A stretch of DNA of 64,000 bases, taken from Limanda limanda. Its lineage: Eukaryota; Chordata; Actinopteri; Pleuronectiformes; Pleuronectidae. Location: NCBI RefSeq assembly GCF_963576545.1, contig NC_083637.1:22858007-22922006 (forward strand). Direction: 5' to 3'. This document shows, piece after piece, positions 21,113 through 56,323 of the stretch (position 1 is its first letter; the number at the start of each line of letters is the position of its first letter). Made by a program: the position numbers and the translations under genes. Under the pieces are notes generated by a model. The model was not told where the DNA came from, searched no databases, and worked only from the letters and a program-made list of their open reading frames with translations.

Positions 21113-22086
21113 GTGAGTTCCTCTTGAGCAGTTTTATTCTTCTCCTCTTTACTCTACACTTTGTCTCGTTCTTTTTTCCTTTTTGCTTCAATGTACGTTT
21201 CTTCCATATTTCATTTTGATTCCAATTTCATCCCTGTGGTCACCTGATCTCATCCACTGTCCTTTCAGCTTAGATATGGTTACCTACGAGTTATCACTTC
21301 AGTTTTGAGTTATTGTTTTTGTCTTCACATATTTATGGTCTTGTATGAGTGTATGTTTCATATATGTAAATCAGAGTTTCCCTGACCATTGACCTCTGGC
21401 TGGATTAACTCGGCCTCCACATCTCCTCTTCCTCCGAGTGCTCCTTTACTCCAACCTCTTCCCCTTAACCAGGAGAGAAAACAGTTTTAGAGTTGGACCG
21501 AGGATGAATTAATCATCGTTCATTAACCAAAACGTCTCTCACAGACGCAGACCTGCTGCGTTATTTATGTGTGAGAACATTTTTATGACTGTGTTTATTT
21601 GCTTTTGTGTCTGTTGGCTAAATCCATGCAGCTGAACCTTGAGGGTTTGCGGAAAGCCAAAGTTTCCGCTGGCTGGACGGAGAGGCTACTTATAGCTTCA
21701 GTTACTACTCCCTTCAGCCTGACTGGCTCAGACTGAGGGCTGCCTCTTCACAGTGTTTCTCAGGTCTCTGGCTTTCCTAAGAGAGTCTGATTATTTAAAA
21801 GGATAAAAACACCTATCAATCTTTCATTTGAGTGTGGAATGTCCCTTTAGGGTTACAAGATAAGTTTCTAATTATATGTTTTGTCTGAGCACGGAATGTG
21901 AGTTCCATGGCTTTGTGTGATTTTTGGGATTTTTGTGGTAACACAGGCATATTTATTTATGTGGCCCTTGTTTAACATGTGTCTTTGCTGTTTTCTGTAT
22001 CTGCTGCTCTACACCTCACGCAGCTTACAGCTTTATTCACAACATCTCCTAGCTACTCACTCCTGATTCTCTTGTTTTTCTCCAGG

Positions 22087-40098
<18,012 letters not shown>

Positions 40099-43000
40099 AT
40101 GGAAGAACACGCAGATATATACGGACAGAACAACTGCACAACTCCTCACAACACCTCAACATGTCAGGGGAGGAAGGCTTTTAAATAACAATGACATGCC
40201 AGTAAAGAGAGAGAAATGAGGCTCAGTGGGAGGAAACTGGGATTATATGGGAGGTAATTCATGCAACAGAGGATTAGATAGGATCCCGTGACTGAAGAAG
40301 GAGAAGGCCTCGATCAAAGCATAACCCAGTGAACAAAGTGATGACATGAAGGCACACTAGTACAACACCTTCTGTACTGTTACAGTGCACAGTGTTATGA
40401 TATCAACACAGATCACCGACTGTTGACACAGCTCGTCGTGCCTCCTGTGCTTTCACCGTTTGCTGTTTTTGGTTTTCAATGAGATTTTTTTATTTCATGG
40501 TGCTATTTTGCCTCTTTTTAATAAATTTTGTAATGTATTGCAAATGTATTGTCATGTACAGTTTTATATTACCTCTCTTGAATATTGCTTTCTAATTTAT
40601 GCAGAATTTTAATGTACTTTTGAGTTGAAACTTGTCCCTGTGTGGCTGTGTTATTATTTTTTTTATTGTTGCTTTTATTATGATAAATACTTTTAATTCT
40701 GTTTGTTCTTAACTTGTGGGGAACATCAGCCGAGATCTGGTTGTACCACGGCATTGCGCCTTTTACAGTACTTGGTAATGGTAGAGGAAAAATAAACATC
40801 AGACTGACAAACTGACTGTATGGTTATTTGAGGCATGGTTATTTTGACTGCAGAGAACAAAGCTAGTGGTAAATGCTACGGATTCTGCCAAACATTTCTC
40901 AAATCTGAACTTGCCATAAGAGATTCCCCATATGTAAACATTTAGAAGAGTTAATAACATAATGAACAGCAGCTTGTGTAGTTAAACAGTAGTTTATCAA
41001 TGTTTTACACTCCTCTGCTTCCACCAGCAGAAAAGAGTGAAAAGTGATCGAAAGAGATTTAAGTTTGACAACAGATTTCTCATGTTTTTCCAGGGAGCTG
41101 GAACTGAACTGTATTTTATGGTTTTTTACGACCTCAGTCCCACTAGTGATCACACACAGACAATGGAAACTCTCACAGCTCTGCACTCTCACGTTACATA
41201 TGCTGTACTTAAAATATATGACTAAGTATAGTCCCATTTTTATTCTTTTATGAGTTGGAGTAGAATATAATTTTCACGTTGAGTGAAAGTGCATAAAGGA
41301 AGTGACAGACACAGTCTCACTCCTCCATTCATATTTTGCAAACAAGTCCCTGAAAATATCATCATGTCCTTCAGTACCTGCACTTCTTGATGAATCATTT
41401 TATTATCATATCAGTCCATTTATCCCATGATTTACCGTTGTGGGACGATTATTCTTTATTCGGACCTTGCCTCACAATTAATTTCCCCCGGCACAGAGCA
41501 GTGCGTATAGGGGCAGAGTTGGCACGCCGAACCAGCACTTGCTGAGCAGCGGTTTGTGTTTGTGTTGTTAATCTAATGATTGTGTGAGAGGCACTGCAGT
41601 AGGCTGCTCTGCGGTGCATCGCCTGCTCGTGCAGCCACAGTAAAAGCATGAGATTTATAGGCAGGGCTCGGATCTCACACGATGCCGGTGAGGACGAGCT
41701 ACAGGCTGTGTGTGTAGCTCGGCTGCAAGAACAACAGCGCACAGGGAGGTCTGCTTCTGTTCTGCCTCGTTCAGTGAGAATATTCGTCCACATTTGCTTT
41801 TCCACACTGAAATGTCATGGAAGGGGGTCACGTGTGCTCTGAAACCAGCAGAGGCCTGAAAGAGCTTCAATCACAAGCCTGAATAATGATAAAATACTTA
41901 TTTATTATTCACTCTCAGTGATCTAATGTAAAGACAGCACTGAACTAGAATTACTGCCGTGCAGTTTTATGCCTCCACCAACCAGTGCAGTGTCAGTGGA
42001 CATACATTTTTTTTACCAGACTCATATGAGGTCACCATGACTTGTGACCTTAGGCCACTGAAACCTTATCGGTTAATCTTTGAGTGCGAGTGAAAGTTTG
42101 TACCAAATTTAAAGATATTCCCTCAAGCCATCAGCGCAAAGAAAAAAAACATAAAGCTGATGCTGAAACAAAATTTATAATGCAGTATTGCCTTTTTGTA
42201 GATTTTCTTCTCCTCCGAACTCTAAGCAATGACACTGTATATACAGTTTAAATTAAGAATTAGTGGCACATTCACATATTTATATATATTCACAGATAGA
42301 ATTCATGGGTAAGTTACTGAAATATATGGCATCATTTTTTTTTTTTTATTTAAAGTTTGCCTGTTTACATTTCAATCTCACTGCTTTTGCTTCCTGGAAA
42401 AACTAAAAGGATAAACTTTATATTATGGCCTTGGATTTTTAATAGAAGCTCTGTTAAATATTCCTCTCTGCTGCTAGTCCATGTAACATGCTTTCAGATG
42501 CATTTTTTTAAATGTAACAACCCGATTGTCACACTTGTGATGGAAGTTTCCTGGAAGCCGGTGAAAGGGGAACTCAGGCAGCAGCTGAAGTCTTATTCAG
42601 AAGATTTTAACGTAGAAGTGATGCATCAAGGAGACCAGAAGGTGGAACGATATACAAACGCCACCAAAGTAACATGAGAAACTGTCACCCCCAAGTGTGA
42701 AGATGTCTCACACAGCATCCCAGTATGTGTCCCTCATCTTACGTCACCCATCCCAATAGCACATCCACGAAAGCATGCATACCTAACCTTTAAGTCTAGC
42801 CACTGATGTTATATGCAAAATAATTGGAGTTGGTGCCTCCCTGTCTGGGCATCTGAATTAGATATGAAAGTCCATGAGAGTAGACACTACAATGTACTGC
42901 TTGTTGCCCCTTTATCTATAACCTGACCCTGGGTACTGGCAGGAGAGCAGGGAGTATCTGTGGAATGAGTCTGGCTGTAGTGTCTTCATGCTGAACAGAT

Positions 43001-45172
43001 TTACTGTATGAGGCTGGTCAAACATTCTCTCACAACCCTGATGATGAAAACAGCAAAGTGCATCGCTCCTGATGCTGAACTAATCCTTCTGTACAAAAAC
43101 ACCTTTAGAAGGGACCCTGCAAAGACACGAGCACCTGTAGAGACTGCAGTTGCATAAATACAAATTTGTCTTTGTGAATCACTAAGTCAAATGAAAATAC
43201 TGAAGATGAAATGGTGCCTCCTCTGAGGCTTCAGCACTTTTATTGAATTGGTTTTATGAGCCACGTGGCACCATCTCAGTCGCAATCAGCCACTGATCTG
43301 CCCAGTAACAAACTGGGTTCCGTACTGGATCAGCTGTTACTTCCAATCAGTGCATTCATCGAGAGCTCAATATCCCTCTCGATGAATGCACTGATTGGAA
43401 GTAAAAAGTGTCAGCTAAATGATATGGGTTGTGATCAGATGGAGGCAACATCACGTTTTTTATTTCCCATGTGTGCACCCAGCAGTATGTTGTTAACATA
43501 TGTAAACGTATCCACTTACAGCTGGGTGTTTATATGAAAAAGAGTTAACAACAAATCTGAGAAACAGAGTTCACTGAGAACAAATACATTGGCTGCTCTC
43601 TCTGCAGTCTGGGAGCCTGGAACTTAATTACTGGCTGAGGAGGTGAAGGAGACGCAGTGCCACGTGGTCTGTGGTGGCCTGGGTGCAGCCTCAGAGGAGG
43701 CAGCAGTTGCTACATGGGAAAAAAAAAAAGTCTCCTGAGGCTACACGGGTGCTGGTAAAGAATTAGGAAGCTGAATTTGTGGATAAAAGTTATTTTAATT
43801 CAACATTTGTGTCTACCAGATAGAAAGCTCGGGTTTTTGATTGTAATCAATAAAAGCAGCCAGTTGAGATTGACCACATTTTCAATATAAGGCTATTAGA
43901 AAGGATTGTGTTGAACCTGCGTCCTTAACCAACAGATCATGCTTTGATTAAACTGAAGTGAAAACGTCACCAAATCAGGAGATGGAAATGGAATCTTTTC
44001 TTTTTATTTATTCAGGAATCTACTGTAAGTTACTGATACAAACAGACACAGTTATATAACATCTGTTCAACAGTTTCATTCAAGTTCACAGACCCAGGAT
44101 CTGTGACTCTGCAGCCACATTAAGACCACGTTCTACACATTTTTTCAGAATTTATTTTTCGAAGGTTTTAACCACATATATTGTAATAAAGATGCTCTCC
44201 ACTGTACTTAAAAAAAAACACTGTCCAATGTCTGGTAATACAGTTTGAAATGGATAAGAAAGGTAAACTGGGAGTCCCACTGATTCATCTGAACAACATA
44301 CAAGTATATTAAGTTACTGTTGGAGCTTTTGAAAAATAACCAGTGGGGGAAACATTAATGAGATGCAATACATTTATTTAAGATACCTTGTAGTTCATCA
44401 TATTTCTATCTGACCTAAGAATGTTTCATGCTCTTGATACTACTTAGCTTGAAAGATCATGACAAGTTATTTCTGTTCAAAGTTTCCCTGACAGAATGGG
44501 TGAAAACATATTTATCATCATCATCTTTCTTTGGACAAAGAAATCCTCTGACTGAAAAGATGTACAGACAAACACACGACACAGTTCAAACGCTGAAACT
44601 GACCTATATGAAGTTTTAAAAGTGAAGTTAAAGTTTAATAAAAGTTACTATTACATTGTGATACAAGAACTGACTCTCAACAGTATATTCATATACCATC
44701 ATGTACTGTATCATAATGATTTTAACAATACAGGATATTTACCTTGCGGGTGGATTTAGTTTAGTTTATCTTAAAAAAACATCTAAAAAAAATGTAAAAC
44801 AATGACAAACATGATGCTCTACAGCTTCACAGAAAATCATCCTTTCAATGAATTACAAATGATTAGGCTCAGTGCTTCATTACAGACCTTAGTTACAGTG
44901 TAACAGATATGAAAGTAAGTCCAGGTGAAAGAACAGTTCCTAATAAAGAAATAATAAAGGATCGGGAACAGTGAACGGACGCCCTGACCCTTAGGAAACG
45001 CTGCAGACTAATGGACAGCGGCAAAAAGGAAAAATTGATGGGAATCCATATCTGGGAAGTGTGGTGGTAGGAAAGAGTGGCCAGTGGAGAGAGACAGAGC
45101 AGAAGAAGTAACAGAAGCTTTGCGTCTGTTGGAAAAAGCAAAAGGAATCATACGAGTAGTTGTTGTTTTCTG
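40099..45172. other. loxl4 3' UTR and loxl4-r3hcc1l convergent intergenic region
   Basis: The loxl4 3' UTR probably extends to the signal at 40520-40525 or to a second AATAAA at 40791-40796. A perfect fold-back lies at 43337-43404. A repeat-like fragment near 42040-42130 ('gtgaaagtttgtaccaaat') is weak. On the other side, the r3hcc1l 3' UTR reads leftward from 45172. Short open frames in this region were not convincing as genes. Confidence 0.55.
43337..43404. repeat. Perfect 29-bp inverted repeat with 10-nt loop
   Basis: The left arm, 43337-43365, is the exact reverse complement of the right arm, 43376-43404, with the spacer ctcaatatcc. The arms begin 'ttacttccaatcagtgcatt' and are not low-complexity. 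The function is unknown. It could form a long perfect RNA hairpin if transcribed, or be a template-switch or assembly product. Confidence 0.95.
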
Positions 45173-49398
<4,226 letters not shown>

Positions 49399-50271
49399 TA
49401 CTCAATCGTATTAATAAATCACCTGGATCACGGAGGAAGAGGGACAAATCAGGCAACTTGTAAGGAAAATTTGATTTGATAAAATACACTGAAAATATGG
49501 AATGAGATTGTCAAAAGGTATAAATTGGAAGGTGACATGAAACTGTCCCCCAGATTTAAGCCTAAAGAGATAAAAGAGATCATACATTTGCAAGGTGATG
49601 GAAAAAATCTAAAATGAATTAATCTCAGAAAATGTAGACATTTACAGCCAATAGCTTTTCATGATCCATAATTTAAAAAGGGCGTTCACTGTCTCCACAT
49701 CTGTCTCACAGACAAGCCCCTCAGTGTCCTCTATTCAACTTATTTAATTAAATTATTTAACAGTGCTATAATATTTCTTTTAGCTTCTTACTTTTTTAGT
49801 TGTATTGCTTTATTTTATTGATTTTACCATTAAATCGTTTTTTCGATGCAGCAGTTTGTTTCACCTAAAGTCTGTTCTAATTAACGTGCTAACGTGGAGT
49901 GCTGTGTACATCAAGTGGAGTGGAACACATAAAATGAATAAATAAACAGTTTTTTAAAATTTCTAAATCATACGCAGATTTTCAAACGAGAAAAATTTGA
50001 TCCAATATTGATTTGATTTCATCCAAACAACCAGAATGAGCTCACACGCTGCTGGAGCCTGAAAACTGACCAAGTAGCTTAGCACTGTGTTTCAGTTAGC
50101 TCCAGCATGCTAACCGGTTTAGCTAACGGGCTAAACTTCCACCAACTGACGCGATATTAGCTGTTTATCGAGAACACAAACATAAAGACAATTGAGGTCT
50201 TTTGTTTTCATTGTAATTACGACACCACACGTATAAACAGGGACGGTACTGTTATTGTTCTTTCAGCTCAC

Positions 50272-50756
50272 CCGTGTTTGGTTTGTTCAGCCCACAGTCT
50301 CTGCTTCAGCCACCGAGGTTCGTCGCGCTACTGACGTGAGCACAGGAGAACCCGCTGCATGCTGGGAGATGACGTTCTTTTAGGGCGCCGCAGCCGAGCC
50401 ACTCTGCAGGACAGGCTCGTTTATTTAACGCGATACAAAACTGTTTTTGTTCTCCAGCTCAACTTCCATCCACTTCACAGTTTATGATCGTTCCCTAACA
50501 CTTCTAATCACTCATGTATTATACGTGTATTGTTGCTGTGACTACCAATACATAGCATCCGGGTCTCGGAGACACGGGCACAGAAATGCAGGTCAGCCAT
50601 TGGTCAACAACCCGATCATTCAGAGAGATGTCCTCTGATTGGCTTATCCTCTGCACGTTACACAAGCTGTTTTGTAAATGTTAGAAGCTGGAGTTGTGTA
50701 AAGACGAGGATCTGCAGCGCAGACACATCATCTCCATCTCTACACTCAGCTGTCAG
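50272..50756. promoter_or_regulatory. Divergent promoter region of r3hcc1l (-) and crtac1 (+)
   Basis: On the minus strand a donor-like CGG/gtgagc at 50272/50271 marks a likely noncoding first exon of r3hcc1l that splices to an acceptor at 49422/49423. On the plus strand 'actcagctgtcag' followed by gtaagg (donor at 50757) marks a likely noncoding first exon of crtac1 that splices to 52009. The two 5' ends are therefore within a few hundred bases. The interval has CpG-containing stretches (near 50320-50420) and a 'tctgattggct' CCAAT-type element at about 50633-50643. The exact start sites are not visible. Confidence 0.5.
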
Positions 50757-51627
50757 GTAAGGAAGAAGGAGACATTCCTGCAGACATACTTCAGAGAGGA
50801 AGAATTAACCTCATGCATGGATGTATTGGTAAAGATCTCATTGCAATGTAGGCTATGATTGAATGTTAGATCAATTATGCCTGTGAATCATAATTAACAA
50901 CAAGTAAACATTAACAACACGACGAGACAGTATTCCTAACGAAATGTATATCATTTTTTAAGCAACTTCCAATGTAGGATTGTTTTCACTAATCAGGAAA
51001 AACACGTTGGAGCTCTCCTTTGAAATAACCTGCTCCAAACTAGTATTTACTTTGTCTTTCCATTGATGGCAACTTCTTTCTCTAGATTTCACTATAGCTT
51101 ACTTGTAACATCTATTTGGATTCTTTCATTTAATTGTGGCCTTTTGTACATTTTTCAACTTTGTGTTTGTGAAACCTTGCTGTGTGTCAGCAACATGAGC
51201 CTCATGTTATCAGGATAAAACTTCAGTAATTATCGATAATGAGGAGAGAATGACAAACAAAACAGATACCAATGTGAGATGCAACATTAAAATCAATTAT
51301 GTGTTATACCTCCTCACCGTTCTTGCACAATTCAAAGCAAAACTGCTTTTATATTGGTATAATTACTATCATATATAAATATATATTATGTTATATTATA
51401 TACTATATATACTGTACTGTTCTTATATACTGTCTAACAATACCATTACCATCATCAGTACTATTACCATCATCTTGCCACTGCACCTTATCTACCTATT
51501 TTATTGTATTTTATCTTGTGCTTCTGTTTTTTATTCTTTCTACCTCAATATTTTTAATTTTATTCTATTGTATTGTATTGTATTTTATTGTATTATATTG
51601 TATTCAAATATACCGGCTGCTATGACA

Positions 51628-51675
51628 ACTTAATTTCCCTTCGGGGATGAATAAAGTACTCTATCTATCTATCAA
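51628..51675 (+). repeat. LINE-type 3' tail with (TCTA)n
   Basis: 'aatttcccttcggggatga' and 'ataaagtactc' followed by tandem TCTA units form the characteristic 3' end of a fish non-LTR retrotransposon family. An opposite-orientation copy starts near 63030. Confidence 0.65.
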
Positions 51676-51749
51676 TTCATAGGCATTATATCCCCTTATA
51701 TATTGGACTTTATTTTGCCATTGATGAAATAATATTGTGTCTACCATAT

Positions 51750-51945
51750 CATTACATTACATGTTATTTAGCTGACGCTTTTGCCCAAAGCAACTTACAT
51801 TTTACTACACTACTACATTACATTACTACAACATTTAGGGGTGCCAAGGACATTTTGGCATGCAGATAGGTAAGAGTGGGGATTGAAACGGCAACCTTCT
51901 TGTCGGAGACCGCCCCCTCTACCCCCTAGGCCACATCGACTACAC
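51750..51945 (+). repeat. Dispersed fish repeat
   Basis: Starts with 'cattacatgttatttagctg' and 'acgcttttgcccaaagcaac'. It carries the 'gccaaggacattttggcatg' module that also occurs, diverged, in the repeats at 4237-4480 and 57085-57150. It lies just upstream of the crtac1 ATG exon. Confidence 0.65.
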
Positions 51946-52020
51946 TGACTATCTCTGTGCGTCGTCATACATTTGTCTAACCCACACCTGCTCTCTGTGT
52001 CCCATCAGGCTGCAGTGACG

Positions 52021-55000
52021 ATGTGGGCCTCAGGTCTGCTGCTCCTCCTGTTGGTGGGACTCCGGCATCAGTCTCTCGCCCAGAGCTCCGAGCCCATGTT
52101 CCAGGTCATAACGCAGACTATGCTCCCTCCGGACAATCATCACAACCCGACACAGCTCAACTACGGGATGGCCGTGACAGACGTGGACGGTGACGGCGAC
52201 CTGGAGGTGGTGGTGGCAGGGTGAGGGGCTGACGGTGGGACAGAACCCAGCTATGAGTTTTTTTACCCTGTGGCCGAACGCCTGCATGAATTTGTACAAA
52301 TCAAATCGATGTGACGTTTTCTCTCAGGTACAACGGGCCCAACCTGGTGCTGAAGTACGATCGCACTCAGAAGAAGCTGGTAAACATCGCCACTGACGAC
52401 AGCACCTCTCCATACTACGCCCTGAGGGACCGAGCAGGTAACGCTATCGGAGTTACCGCCTGCGACGTGGATGGAGACGGACGTGAGGAGATCTACTTCC
52501 TGAACACAAACGACGCCTACTCTGGTGAATAGTGCAATGTCAAGATCAAACCAGAACCACCCAAATGGCCTCCTGATGTCTGTACAACAGTATGTGAAGG
52601 GATTTCCCTCATAATTTCTGGCTTTTTGTTTTTTATGCAGGGCGGGCAACTTATTCGGACAAGCTCTTCAAGTTTCGCAACGGTCGCTTTGAAGATCTTC
52701 TTCATGACGAGGTCAATGTGCGTCGGGGCGTGGCTAATCGCATGGCAGGACGTTCTGTGGCCTGTGTGGACAGAAAGGTCAGTTAATCCACTTTGTTGAA
52801 ATCATAAAATCCAACTTCTGCTTTAAAAACAAGTCCTCTCACTCCTCTTGTCTGCTGTTGCACTGCAGGGAACAGGTCGTTACTCCATCTACGTGGCCAA
52901 TTACGCCAGTGGCACTGTGGGCCCCCATGCTCTCTTAGAAATGGACGAGGCTGCCAGTGATGTGAGTAAGGGCGTCATCGCTCTGTCGGACGTGGCTGCT
53001 CAGGCCGGGGTCAACAAGTTCACAGGTCAGAAGGGGTTCAGGCTGGAGAAGATGACGTGTGTGATGAGGTTTGAGGTCGACTCTCACAGTTTGCTCGTCC
53101 TGCAGGTGGACGCGGTGTGGTGGTCGGGCCGATCCTGAGCGACGCCAGGTCGGACGTCTTCTGTGACAACGAGAACGGACCCAACTTCTTGTTTAAGAAT
53201 AAAGGAGATGGGACTTTTGTTGACATGGCCAGACAGGCAGGTGAGCTTGAGCGAAAGAGCAAGAACGCTGAAGTGGTGGGAGTTGAAATACTTAAGATTG
53301 AATGAGAAATCTGAGGAAATCTGAGAACTATGGACATTTTTGCACTGTGTCAGTCAATGGCTACTGGAACTCAACCGTTACCTCACATTTTGACACTAAA
53401 AACGAAATATAAAAAGCAGCAACAAGTAGGTGCTTTTTGTAGATGATTTGCTTAATTTCCTTGTTTTGTATCAAGATTTACCATCACTGTGCCAAAGACC
53501 GGACTTTTTTGTCCTTGCTATCTTAAATTGCACGTTTTCTTTAAAGGAAGAGTTCTACAGATTGGACAAAGTTATTATTGGCTTTAGTTTATATGGTCAC
53601 ACACGAGATATTCTCATCTAAATCTCAGCGAGAAAAAGTTACCAAGATTTTAATGTTTTGACTAAACTAGAAGAGACTTTGCATAATAAGATTTAATTGT
53701 TGTGGTTATTTTACAAGAAAAGTAATTTATGGGGAAGAATCAGTGTGCTGCTCTGCCGTAGTGTCTTCTTTAATATCACCACTAGATGTCACCAGAGACA
53801 CTTGATCTCATCACTATTTTTCCAGTAGTGGCAGCACTAAAGCTTTAACACTGCATTTATATCCACAGGTGTGGAGGACACGTACCAGCATGGCAGAGGA
53901 GTAACACTCGCTGACTTCAATGGGGATGGAAAGACAGACATCGTTTATGGAAACTGGAACGGCCCACACCGACTCTACCTGCAGGGCACAGACTCTAAAT
54001 TTCGGGTGAGGACTTTTACAGAAGAATGAAGAAGATCAGATAAAACTCTGTGAAATGGAAAGAATTTGATAAAACAGGATTTCAAAATGATCTCTTGCAG
54101 AACGTAGCTACTGGGGGATTTGCGACCCCCTCCCCTATTCGCACAGTCATCGCGGCTGACTTTGATAACGACAAGGAGCTGGACGTTTTTTTCAACAACA
54201 TTGCCTACAGAGGAAACGCCCCCAACAGGCTGTTCAGGTAAGAACGTAATAATTACGTGGACCCGAGGCGCCACACGTAAACCATTACATGACGGGAAAT
54301 CCCTAAATAAAAAAATGTTGTTCTAATCCTATGTGTTTGTTTGCAGGGTGGCGAGGAGAACTGGTGCGGATCCACTGATCGAGGAGCTTAACGTGGGAGA
54401 TGCTGCCGAGCCACAGGGGAGAGGAACAGGTCAGCTGCCTCAGAGCTCAGGACAACATGTTGTCATCAGTTTGATTATCAAACTGTAGAGCGCTAAAAGA
54501 AACATGTGACATCTCTGCCTCCTCTCTGTCTTTTGATTTGAGATTTAAAGAGACAAAGCTGCCAGATAAACACGACAGTTTAGTTGACTCATGGGAGTCA
54601 GAGCAATAAAGGCTCTCTGTTTGCTACTGGACAGGTGGAACCGTGACAGACCTGGATGGGGACGGACAGCTGGAGCTGCTGCTGGCACATGGAGAGAGCG
54701 CCCAGCAGCCAATATCTGTCTTCAAGGTCACACAGGTGTGTACGTGTGTGTGCGTGTCTGTGTATGTGTGCGTTTGTGGGTGTGAGTTACATCAGCCTAA
54801 CCCATCGTCGTTGTTGTCAGGGCTCGTCCAATAACTGGCTGCGGGTCATCCCTCGCACCCAGTTTGGCTCTTTTGCCCGGGGCGCCAAGGTAACAGCCTT
54901 CACCAATCAGAGTGGAGCTCACACACGCATCATTGACGGAGGCTCCGGGTACCTGTGTGAGATGGAGCCTGTCGCCCACTTTGGTTTAGGTAACAACTGC

Positions 55001-55622
55001 ATTTTAAACATTATAGACTATTATAGACGCAGTATCTAAAGTAAAAGGCAGTATAAATATAAAACTTATAATTTTTTTTTCCTGCCCTGGACTCCCAGGA
55101 AACGATGAGGTGAAGGTGCTGCAGGTCTCCTGGCCAGACGGCAGCTCCATCAGCCGAGCCCTTCAGCCTGGGGAGATGAACTCAGTGGTGGAGGTGTCTT
55201 ATCCCAGAGAAGTGGAAGTGACTCCGCTCACCGATGACACGCAGGTACGGAGTGCGGAGCCACAGCATGAACTATGAACACGGGTAATGTTCCAGTGTGC
55301 CTCTATCAGTGGCCTTATTGACTAATCTAACACAACTCTTTTCTTCTGACTGTCAGTTTTAATTCAATCAAATGTAATTTTACAACATAATACTAACAGA
55401 AGTCAAAATCCTTTGTTTTTCTGTATTTGAAAAAATATATATTTATTTTTTCAGTGTGGTAAAGGCTTCACCGTCAAGAATGGCCACTGTGCAGGTAGGC
55501 AAGTTTATTAAATGAGTTGTTCTTAAATAAAGTGCCTCAAATATTGATTTGAAATGAAAATGTTATTATTGTTCTGTTTTCAATTTTCTTTTCTTTATTA
55601 TTTATTTTTTGCAGGTCTTTGA
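52021..55622 (+). CDS. crtac1: Cartilage acidic protein 1 (short-tail form)
   Basis: Thirteen coding exons: 52021-52220, 52328-52524, 52641-52777, 52869-53025, 53106-53240, 53869-54005, 54101-54237, 54347-54429, 54635-54735, 54821-54989, 55099-55244, 55455-55494 and 55615-55622. All are GT/AG and in phase: 548 aa. CRTAC1 is an extracellular glycoprotein of cartilage and nervous tissue; its membrane form (LOTUS) antagonises Nogo receptor. Visible: a signal peptide (MWASGLLLLLLVGLRHQSLA), beta-propeller FG-GAP repeats with calcium loops DVDGDGDLE, DVDGDGREE, DFNGDGKTD, DFDNDKELD and DLDGDGQLE, then an ASPIC/UnbV domain (NNWLRVIPRTQFGSFARGAK, IIDGGSGYLCEMEPVAHFGL). It ends CGKGFTVKNGHCAGL. Mammalian CRTAC1 continues from the corresponding cysteine-rich point into an EGF-like domain, which I do not see here. 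AATAAA lies at 55825-55830. Whether it is crtac1a or crtac1b is not decided. An alternative last exon is listed separately. Confidence 0.94.
54735..54785. repeat. Short TG-rich tract after crtac1 exon 9
   Basis: An imperfect TG/CG repeat directly follows the donor at 54736. The donor after ...VFKVTQ was chosen because the joined protein then matches the family (VF-x-x-x-Q-G-x-x-NNWLRV). A competing GT right after TTCAAG at 54727 would remove three residues. Confidence 0.7.
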
Positions 55623-56323
55623 GGAGGCAATACAATATCTTTGGAAACAGAAAAACTAAACAGAAAATGGTTTCAAACTTTTTGTCCAGCCCTCAAAATT
55701 AAAATCGTGTTGTTTCTTTTACTCTATGAGTAGCTAAACTATTTTTCATTAATTTTAATCAAGTATTAATTTGTACTACTGCTAGGGTTAATGTTGTCTT
55801 TTATGACCCATGACGAACTCTCTTAATAAAATGTTACCAATCAATATTCTTTGAGTCAGTTTCTTACTTCATAAGTAGAAAAAAGATCACGTCAGTCTTT
55901 GGTGCTTTAAGAGAATTAATCTTAAAAACAACCTCATCATTACATTAACACTATCACCTATTTAAGCCTCCTCTTTATATTCAATTGTATTGCCCTGTCT
56001 TGTTTAGTGTTTAAACTGTTTTTAGCTGAAGTCCTATGTTACATTTTATCATGAATTGTGAAATATAATAAGTTATATTACTATTATTATATTATCATTA
56101 TTTTGATTGTTATAATTATTATCACAAAGGAGATATATTGCGTTCTGCAAATTCCTTAGTGTAAACACTTGTCTCTATGGTCTTCTGTCGTCATATTTCC
56201 ATTTAACTGCCATGTGCTTCCGTTTGAACCATTTCTACTGTGTCGTCCTAACCTTGTGTCTGCCCTTCCTTCTTTTCCTCCTTCGTTCTTGCTCTCACCT
56301 GCTTTGTGCTGTCACTCATGCAG

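Larger units (their letters stand above)
18427..22086. other. dnd1 3' flank and region upstream of loxl4
   Basis: Holds the dnd1 3' UTR (AATAAA at 18631-18636), a possible unassigned exon pair (19060-19190 and 20221-20268, listed separately), a tRNA-derived SINE-like segment (19725-19960), a (TG)n tract (20394-20494), and a probable noncoding first exon of loxl4 ending at 21112. The rest shows nothing recognisable. Confidence 0.5.
50757..52008. other. crtac1 first intron
   Basis: An AT-rich intron between the probable noncoding first exon and the exon holding the ATG. It holds a retrotransposon-type 3' tail at about 51628-51675 and a dispersed repeat at 51750-51945. Nothing else was recognised. 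Confidence 0.5.

Noticed and set aside
42357..42677. 106-codon open frame between loxl4 and r3hcc1l
   Set aside because: No recognisable domain, AT-rich composition and no splice or promoter context. It is compatible with chance.
51299..51633. Hydrophobic open frames rich in I, Y, F and L
   Set aside because: Low-complexity AT-rich sequence (TATTG/TATA repeats) gives apparent membrane-like peptides; no gene structure.
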